Assembly: GCA_947169155.1 (NCBI GenBank)
Contig: CAMVON010000002.1
Coordinates: 62,001-126,000 of the forward strand
Origin: an uncultured Clostridiaceae bacterium
GTDB lineage: Bacteria; Bacillota; Clostridia; TANB77; CAG-465
Direction: 5' to 3'
Length of the DNA stretch: 64,000 nucleotides
Shown here: positions 57,908-64,000 of the stretch, piece after piece
How positions within the stretch are numbered: position 1 is the stretch's first letter
How the letters are laid out: each line of letters opens with the position of its first letter
Notes under the pieces: generated by a model
Told to the model about the DNA's origin: nothing
Database searches by the model: none
What the model saw: only the letters and a program-made list of their open reading frames with translations
Position numbers and translations under genes: made by a program

Positions 57908-58567
57908 ATGAAAAAAGGAATTATTATAGGTATTATTATTTCATTGATAATAATGATGATACCATTTGCAATATATATTGAAAAAACATTGTATATTGAA
58001 AATAAAGAATATACTAATGAAGACTTTGGCATTCAAACATATATTAGTAAAATAGATAAAGATAATGATGGAATAGATGACCAAACAGACTTTTTGCAAA
58101 ATGTTAGATTATATCTTTCAAAAAAGCCAAAATACAAAAGCGAATACTATGCTGGAGGATATCCAACAGGTGAATATGGCGTATGTACAGATGTAATAGC
58201 TATTGCAGCACTAAATTCAGGTTATGATTTAAGAACACTTGTAAATGAAGATATAAAATCTAGAAAAGAAGATTACAATATAGATACAATAGACATAGAT
58301 ATAGACTTTAGAAGAGCAAAAAATCTTAAAGTATATTTAGATAAAAATGCTGTAGTTCTTACTACAGACCTATCTAAGATAGAAGAGTGGCAAGGTGGAG
58401 ATATTGTAGTATTTAAAGGTCATATAGGGGTAGTATCAGACAAAAGAAATGAAAATGGTGTCCCATACTTGCTTCATCATGCAAACCCTTTTCAAACAGA
58501 ATATGAAGAACCTGGTGGACTACTAAGATTGGAAGTAGATATATTAGGACATTATAGATTAAGTTAA
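57908..58567 (+). CDS. DUF1287 family protein
   Basis: YPTGEYGVCTDVIAIAALNSGYDL...HIGVVSDKRNENGVPYLLHHANP. Confidence 0.85.
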   Translation: MKKGIIIGIIISLIIMMIPFAIYIEKTLYIENKEYTNEDFGIQTYISKIDKDNDGIDDQTDFLQNVRLYLSKKPKYKSEYYAGGYPTGEYGVCTDVIAIAALNSGYDLRTLVNEDIKSRKEDYNIDTIDIDIDFRRAKNLKVYLDKNAVVLTTDLSKIEEWQGGDIVVFKGHIGVVSDKRNENGVPYLLHHANPFQTEYEEPGGLLRLEVDILGHYRLS

Positions 58568-58596
58568 GGATAGAATAATTCTATCCTTATTTTTTT
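58566..58596 (+). terminator. Intrinsic terminator
   Basis: AAGGATAG aataatt CTATCCTT then TTTTTTT. Confidence 0.8.
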
Positions 58597-58624
58597 GCAT
58601 AAAAGAAAAACTATCTCATATATT
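58597..58624 (+). promoter_or_regulatory. Sigma-E-like promoter of spoIVA
   Basis: GCATAAA-13-CATATATT. Confidence 0.5.
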
Positions 58625-58649
58625 GTTAATGAGTATACGGAGGTAGTAA

Positions 58650-60128
58650 ATGAAAAACGTAGAAATATACAAGGACATAGCCAAAAGAACTAATGGGGAT
58701 ATATATTTTGGAGTTGTAGGCCCAGTAAGAACAGGTAAGTCTACATTTATTAAAAACTTCATGGAACGTTTCGTAATCCCAAACATAGAAAATGAGTATA
58801 ATAGAACACGAGCGCTAGATGAACTTCCACAAAGTGCAAGCGGAAAGACAATAATGACAACAGAACCTAAATTTATTCCAAATGAATCAGTAGAAGTAAG
58901 CGTAGATAATAATGTGAGATTTAAAACTAGGCTTGTAGACTGCGTAGGATATCTAATAGATGGAGTTTCTGGACATATGGAAAATGATATGCCAAGAATG
59001 GTAAAAACTCCATGGCAAGAAGAGGAAATGCCTTTTTCAAAAGCTGCAGAAATTGGAACAAAAAAAGTTATAGAAGACCATTCTACTATAGGTATTGTTG
59101 TAACTACAGATGGAACAATAACTGGAATAGATAGACAAAGCTATGTTCAAGCAGAAGAAAGAGTAATAAATGAATTAAAAAGTATAAATAAACCATATAT
59201 AGTACTACTTAATTCTACAATTCCAAAAGAAAAAGAAACAATAGAATTAAGTAGAAAAATGAAATCAAAATATGATTGTGAAGTACTTCCATTAGATGTA
59301 GAAAATATGACTGAAGAAGATTTCAATTCAATATTTGAAAGATCATTAGAAGAGTTTCCAGTAAGTGAGATAGGATTTAATCTTCCAGAATGGTTCAGTG
59401 TACTAGACTTAGAACATTGGTTAAAGCAAGAAGTAATTGAATCAGTAAAAGAATTCTTGCAAAAAGATTTTTCAATTAGAGAGATAAAGTCTGAAATAGA
59501 GAAAATGAAAGCAAATGAAAACTATGAAAATGTTATATTAAAAGATGCAAATATGGAAAATGGTAATATTAAAATAGACATTAATTTATCTCAAGAAACA
59601 TTTTATAGAATACTATCTGAAAAATCAAATTTTGATGTTAAATCTGATGCAGATATATTTTCACTACTTAATGATTATGCAAATACAAAATCTGAGTACG
59701 ATAAGATAAAAATGGCAATGGAAGAAGTAAGAATTAAAGGATATGGAATTATAACTCCAACAATGGATGAGTTAAAACTTGAAGAACCTGAAATTGTTAA
59801 ACAAGGAAATAAATATGGAGTAAAACTTAAAGCGTCAGCTCCATCAATACATATGATAAGAGCAGATATAGAAACTGAAGTATCTCCAATAGTAGGAAGT
59901 GAAAAACAATCAGAAGATTTAGTAAAATATTTACTATCAGAATTTGAAACAGATCCTAAAAAAATCTGGGAATCTAATATATTTGGAAAATCTCTACATG
60001 AACTTGTAAATGAAGGATTACACAATAAACTATATAAAATGCCAGATGAGGCACAAATGAAACTTCAAGAAACATTACAAAAAGTGATAAATGAAGGAAG
60101 TGGAGGTCTTATTTGTATAATTCTATAA
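58650..60128 (+). CDS. spoIVA: Stage IV sporulation protein A (coat ATPase)
   Basis: IYFGVVGPVRTGKSTFIKNFMERFVIPNI; C-term SGGLICIIL. Confidence 0.97.
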   Translation: MKNVEIYKDIAKRTNGDIYFGVVGPVRTGKSTFIKNFMERFVIPNIENEYNRTRALDELPQSASGKTIMTTEPKFIPNESVEVSVDNNVRFKTRLVDCVGYLIDGVSGHMENDMPRMVKTPWQEEEMPFSKAAEIGTKKVIEDHSTIGIVVTTDGTITGIDRQSYVQAEERVINELKSINKPYIVLLNSTIPKEKETIELSRKMKSKYDCEVLPLDVENMTEEDFNSIFERSLEEFPVSEIGFNLPEWFSVLDLEHWLKQEVIESVKEFLQKDFSIREIKSEIEKMKANENYENVILKDANMENGNIKIDINLSQETFYRILSEKSNFDVKSDADIFSLLNDYANTKSEYDKIKMAMEEVRIKGYGIITPTMDELKLEEPEIVKQGNKYGVKLKASAPSIHMIRADIETEVSPIVGSEKQSEDLVKYLLSEFETDPKKIWESNIFGKSLHELVNEGLHNKLYKMPDEAQMKLQETLQKVINEGSGGLICIIL

Positions 60129-60132
60129 AACA

Positions 60133-60165
60133 AAAAAGCACTATAAAATAGTGCTTTTATTTTTT
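60133..60165. terminator. Bidirectional terminator
   Basis: AAAAGCACTAT aaa ATAGTGCTTTT then T-run. Confidence 0.8.
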
Positions 60166-60825
60166 GCCAAATAAATTAGATAAATCTTTAAAAGTAGAAG
60201 ATAAACTTATTAAAAGAACAACTATAAGGATAACAAATATTAATACTTTTACTCCAAGTTCCTTTAAAACTTGTAAATAATACCTTTTTTGTTCTTCTTT
60301 TTTTAGCTTTTTGAGTTCTTCTAATGTCATTCCTTCGTATGGATTTTGTTGAGGTGGAGGTGAAAATCCATTAAATCCATAACCGCCACCTGTTTGATAA
60401 TTGTTATCATAATATTGTTGCTGATTATATTGACCATAAGGATTACCATATTGTCCTTGGTTTTGATTCATAGTAGTTTGTGTATATTGTTCGTATTGAT
60501 TACCTGTTAATCTACTAATAACACTATCTTTTTGAGCAATAACCTGCTTTAAATATTCATTTTCTTCCATTATTGCTTGAACTTGACCATATTGCCCTTG
60601 CGATTCTTCAGCAGCTAATTCTTCGTCATATTTTGCACGAGATGCATCGTCAGATAGTATATTATATGCCTCTGTAAGCTCTTTAGATTTTTCTTCAGCT
60701 TTAGTCTTTTCTTCGCCTTGAAATAAATCTGGATGATTAGCTTTCATATGCATTTTAAATACTTTATTAATTGTATCTTTGGAAGCTTTTCTGCTAACCT
60801 CTAATATATCATAATAATTTTTCAT
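60157..60825 (-). CDS. J-domain (DnaJ-like) membrane-anchored protein
   Basis: YYDILEVSRKASKDTINKVFKMHMKANHPDLF (HPD), C-term TM. Confidence 0.9.
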   Translation of the reverse strand: MKNYYDILEVSRKASKDTINKVFKMHMKANHPDLFQGEEKTKAEEKSKELTEAYNILSDDASRAKYDEELAAEESQGQYGQVQAIMEENEYLKQVIAQKDSVISRLTGNQYEQYTQTTMNQNQGQYGNPYGQYNQQQYYDNNYQTGGGYGFNGFSPPPQQNPYEGMTLEELKKLKKEEQKRYYLQVLKELGVKVLIFVILIVVLLISLSSTFKDLSNLFGKK

Positions 60826-60947
60826 ATATTACTTCTCCTATGTATACAATAATATTGTACTTTAAATAAAAAATAAAGTCAAGAAAACAACAATTTATAT
60901 CAAAGAATAAAAATATTGTTAAATTTTTATTAAATGATAATAAATTG

Positions 60948-60975
60948 TTGAAAAATGAATATACTATGATATAAT
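60948..60975 (+). promoter_or_regulatory. Promoter of DUF1846 leader
   Basis: TTGAAA-16-TATAAT. Confidence 0.6.
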
Positions 60976-61010
60976 TAAAAAAGTTAATTAATTTTTTAAG
61001 GAGAATAACA

Positions 61011-61106
61011 ATGAAAAGAGTAAACATGATATCAAGTGCAATAAAACTACAAAATATTGTAGGGATATCTGTCACTCTAAATCATTATGAAAAAACGAAC
61101 ATATAA
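61011..61106 (+). CDS. 31-aa leader peptide (not in ORF track)
   Basis: MKRVNMISSAIKLQNIVGISVTLNHYEKTNI; RBS aaggaga; stop overlaps terminator stem. Confidence 0.6.
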   Translation: MKRVNMISSAIKLQNIVGISVTLNHYEKTNI

Positions 61107-61160
61107 TCCAGGTAGCATTGACTCTAAATGAGTTTAATATACCTGGATTTTTTATTTTTG
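61105..61160 (+). terminator. Attenuator/terminator between leader peptide and DUF1846
   Basis: AATCCAGGTA ... TACCTGGATT 10-bp stem then TTTTATTTTT; ends ~22 nt before the DUF1846 ATG. Confidence 0.85.
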
Positions 61161-61181
61161 TATTGGAAGGAGTAATTAAAG

Positions 61182-62642
61182 ATGAAAGAAATAGGATTTG
61201 ATAGTGAAAAATATCTAAAAATTCAAAGCGAAAAAATTGCAGAGAGAATAAAAATGTTTGATAACAAATTGTATTTAGAGTTTGGCGGTAAAATTTTTGA
61301 TGATAATCATGCAGCAAGAGTATTACCAGGATTTAGACCAGATAATAAAATTAGAATGTTAAAAGAATTCAAAGATGATCTTGAAGTAATATTTTGCATA
61401 AATGCTGCAGATATAGAAAAAAGCAAAATCAGAGCAGATTATGGCATAAGTTATGAACTTGAACTAATAAGACTTATAGAAAAGCTTCAAGGATTAGATA
61501 TTAGTATAAATAGTGTAGTAGTAACTATGTATAAAGATGGAATGAATATATCAAGACTAGAGAAGCTTTTAAATGAAAGAAATATTAAAATGTACATTCA
61601 TAGACCAACAGCAGGTTACCCAGAAAATGTAGATTTAATAGTAAGTGAAGAAGGATATGGAAAAAATCCATATATAGAGACTACAAAAAAACTTGTTGTA
61701 GTAACAGCACCTGGCCCAAATAGTGGAAAACTTGGAACTTGTTTATCTCAACTATATCATGAGCATAAAAGAGGTGTAAATGCTGGTTATGCTAAATTTG
61801 AAACTTTCCCAGTATGGAATCTTAGTTTACTTCATCCTGTAAATATAGCATATGAAGCAGCTACTGCAGATTTAAAAGATGTAAACATGATTGACCCATT
61901 TCATTTAGAGGCATATGGGGAATATGCAGTAAACTATAATAGAGATGTATCAACATTTCCAATACTTAAAAATATACTAATGAAAATAACTGGAAAAGAG
62001 ATATATAAATCTCCAACAGATATGGGCGTTAATATGATCAAGCAATGTATCACAAATGATGAAGCTGTTCAAAAAGCTGCAACAGATGAGATAATTAGAA
62101 GATATTATAACACACTTTGTGACTTTAAAAATCATATATGTGGCCAAGATGTAGTAGATCAATCAAAATCTCTAATGGATAAGCTTGAATTATCACTAGC
62201 AGATAGAGAGGTTGCTCGTGTTGCAAATGAAACAGCAGAAAGAAGAAATGTAAGAATTCTTGCAATTGAATTAGATGATGGGAAAATAATTACAGGTAAA
62301 GAATCTCAACTTTTAAGTGCTACAAGTGCAGCATTTTTAAATGCTATAAAAGAAATAGCAAAAATACCAGATAGCGAAATGTTATTATCACCTGCAGTTT
62401 TAGATGGTATATACAAAATGAAGCAAAAAACATCATACAATACTTCATATTATTTGAGTTTACCTGAGGTATTAATTGCATTAAGCATATGTTCAATTAC
62501 TAATCCAATAATAGAAAAAACAATAAGAGATTTAGAAAAATTAAGAGGATGTGAAGCACATGCAAGCTATATGCTAGATCAAAGTGAATTAAACGCATTA
62601 AAAAATCTTGGAATAAACTTAACTTGTGAGCCTAAAATGTAG
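61182..62642 (+). CDS. DUF1846 family protein
   Basis: IGFDSEKYLKIQSEKIAERIKMFDNKLYLEFGGKIFDDNHAARVLPGF. Confidence 0.93.
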   Translation: MKEIGFDSEKYLKIQSEKIAERIKMFDNKLYLEFGGKIFDDNHAARVLPGFRPDNKIRMLKEFKDDLEVIFCINAADIEKSKIRADYGISYELELIRLIEKLQGLDISINSVVVTMYKDGMNISRLEKLLNERNIKMYIHRPTAGYPENVDLIVSEEGYGKNPYIETTKKLVVVTAPGPNSGKLGTCLSQLYHEHKRGVNAGYAKFETFPVWNLSLLHPVNIAYEAATADLKDVNMIDPFHLEAYGEYAVNYNRDVSTFPILKNILMKITGKEIYKSPTDMGVNMIKQCITNDEAVQKAATDEIIRRYYNTLCDFKNHICGQDVVDQSKSLMDKLELSLADREVARVANETAERRNVRILAIELDDGKIITGKESQLLSATSAAFLNAIKEIAKIPDSEMLLSPAVLDGIYKMKQKTSYNTSYYLSLPEVLIALSICSITNPIIEKTIRDLEKLRGCEAHASYMLDQSELNALKNLGINLTCEPKM

Positions 62643-62707
62643 CATACATATTGAAAATAGATGTAAAATAGTGTATTATTATATCAAATTAATAGGAGGA
62701 AAGCAAA

Positions 62708-63094
62708 ATGAGAGCACAAATTGAAGAAAGAAATATTATAGTATATTTACTTTTAACACTTGTAACTTGTGGTATTTTTGGAATTTACTGGTTAATAGTA
62801 ATACTAAAAGACATTGGTACTACATCTGGAGAAGATATTAATCCTTGGATGGTAATATTATTAACTATTATTACATGTGGTATTTATGGAATATACTATA
62901 GTTACATGATTGGAAAATATATGGTAAAAGCTGGAGAAAACTACAATGTAAAAATTGAAGATAATTCAATTTTATACTTAATCCTAACTATTTTTGGATT
63001 TGGCATTGTAACATACTGCTTAGTACAAAATGACCTAAATACTATTGCTAAAACAAAAGCTCCAGAAGTAATTGTATCAAATGACAATAACTAG
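62708..63094 (+). CDS. DUF4234 family membrane protein
   Basis: LLTLVTCGIFGIYWLIVILKDI. Confidence 0.85.
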   Translation: MRAQIEERNIIVYLLLTLVTCGIFGIYWLIVILKDIGTTSGEDINPWMVILLTIITCGIYGIYYSYMIGKYMVKAGENYNVKIEDNSILYLILTIFGFGIVTYCLVQNDLNTIAKTKAPEVIVSNDNN

Positions 63095-63380
63095 TTTATG
63101 TCCAATTAAAACATTAACTGGACTAGATTGTCCTGGATGTGGAATAACAAGAATGTTTGTAGCTTTGTCTCATGGACATATATATCAAGCATTTAGATAT
63201 AATCCACTAGTTTTTATTGAATTACCAATTCTAATTATACTTATTTTATTATATAAATTTAATAAAAAATCTAGAAAGGTAGTCAATATATTATTTGTAA
63301 TACTTTTGGTAATAACAGTAGTATATGGTATTCTAAGAAATATTCCAATGTTTTATTTCTTAGCACCAACAGAAGTGTAA
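63081..63380 (+). CDS. DUF2752 family membrane protein (ATG 63081; overlaps DUF4234)
   Basis: CPIKTLTGLDCPGCGITRMFVALSHGHIYQAFRYNPLVF. Confidence 0.88.
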   Translation: MTITSLCPIKTLTGLDCPGCGITRMFVALSHGHIYQAFRYNPLVFIELPILIILILLYKFNKKSRKVVNILFVILLVITVVYGILRNIPMFYFLAPTEV

Positions 63381-63385
63381 AAGAT

Positions 63386-63412
63386 GACAGAACTTTTGGT
63401 TCTGTCTTTTTT
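63386..63412 (+). terminator. Intrinsic terminator
   Basis: GACAGAAC ttttg GTTCTGTC then TTTTTTT. Confidence 0.8.
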
Positions 63413-63536
63413 TATTTAAATTACTAAATAACAAGTAGAAAATAAACAAAATGTTTTACATAAAGAATAGAATTTTCTTGCAAAAATACGCCATATAATA
63501 TATAATAATATGTAGTTTTTTAAGGAGTGATAATAA

Positions 63537-64000
63537 TTGTTTGATATTTTTTCAAAAGAAGGATTAATAACATTTTTATATACATTACCAGCACTTGTGC
63601 TATCATTATCTATACATGAATATGCACACGCATGGGTAGCATACAAATTAGGAGATATAAGTCAAAAAATTAGAGGAAGACTAACATTAAATCCTCTAGC
63701 ACATATAGACCCAATAGGATTTATAGCAATTATGCTTATTGGTGTGGGTTGGGGTAAACCTGTAACAGTGGATGATAGAAACTTCAAAGATAGTAGAAAA
63801 GGAATGATGCTTACTTCTCTTGCAGGACCAGCGTCTAATTTACTAATTGCCATATTAGTTACTATAATACTAAAACTGCTTATGGTATTTGGAGTATTAA
63901 ATACTATGGTAAATAGTAATGTAGGTGGTATTATCCTAAATATGCTACTTTATGTTATTCAATTTAATATAGTATTTGGAATATTTAACCTTATACCATT
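63537..64000 (+). CDS. Site-2 protease (M50) family, truncated by window end; TTG start
   Basis: LSIHEYAHAWVAYKLGD (HExxH) followed by TM segments; aaggagtg RBS. Confidence 0.88.
   Translation, partial: MFDIFSKEGLITFLYTLPALVLSLSIHEYAHAWVAYKLGDISQKIRGRLTLNPLAHIDPIGFIAIMLIGVGWGKPVTVDDRNFKDSRKGMMLTSLAGPASNLLIAILVTIILKLLMVFGVLNTMVNSNVGGIILNMLLYVIQFNIVFGIFNLIP

Noticed and set aside
1-64000. CRISPR array, transposase/IS, integrase, prophage or rRNA
   Set aside because: Scanned by eye for regularly spaced repeats, integrase/transposase motifs and rRNA signatures; none found.

Overview
AT-rich, gene-dense chromosomal window, most likely from an uncultured or gut-type anaerobic Firmicute (Clostridia-like; inferred from gene content). 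About 55 protein genes, mostly on +. Recognisable blocks: RNase J (rnj) and an atypical gltX; a VbhA/Fic toxin-antitoxin pair; a 1361-aa thioester-domain/Cna-B-rich surface protein; a T-box-controlled, eukaryote-like (type 2) ileS; a dcw division/cell-wall cluster (mraZ-rsmH-ftsL-pbp-murE-mraY-ftsW-murG-ftsQ-DUF881-DUF1290); spoVG, uvrC, ASCH; a truncated glmU plus a separate left-handed beta-helix gene; rmuC, tRNA-Leu(UAG), nth, patatin, rpmB, pyk; a SUF Fe-S operon (sufCBD-x-sufS-sufU-rrf2-mnmA); spoIVA, DnaJ-like, DUF1846, DUF4234/DUF2752, and an M50 protease cut by the window edge. Small genes missing from the ORF track: a SpoVM-like 22-aa peptide, a 50-aa membrane protein, a 53-aa Cys-rich protein and a 31-aa leader peptide. 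Best leads for undescribed biology: (1) a leader peptide whose stop codon overlaps an intrinsic terminator just before the DUF1846 RBS, a candidate ribosome-stalling attenuator; (2) a 35.3-35.7 kb locus with two similar promoters and three terminators, encoding a ~70-nt RNA and a ~210-nt structured RNA; (3) a 25-nt direct repeat bracketing the suf promoter; (4) a GlmU whose acetyltransferase half is missing, next to an archaeal-like beta-helix protein; (5) a UvrC without its C-terminal HhH region. No CRISPR array, transposase, prophage or rRNA was seen. All family calls come from reading motifs, not database searches.
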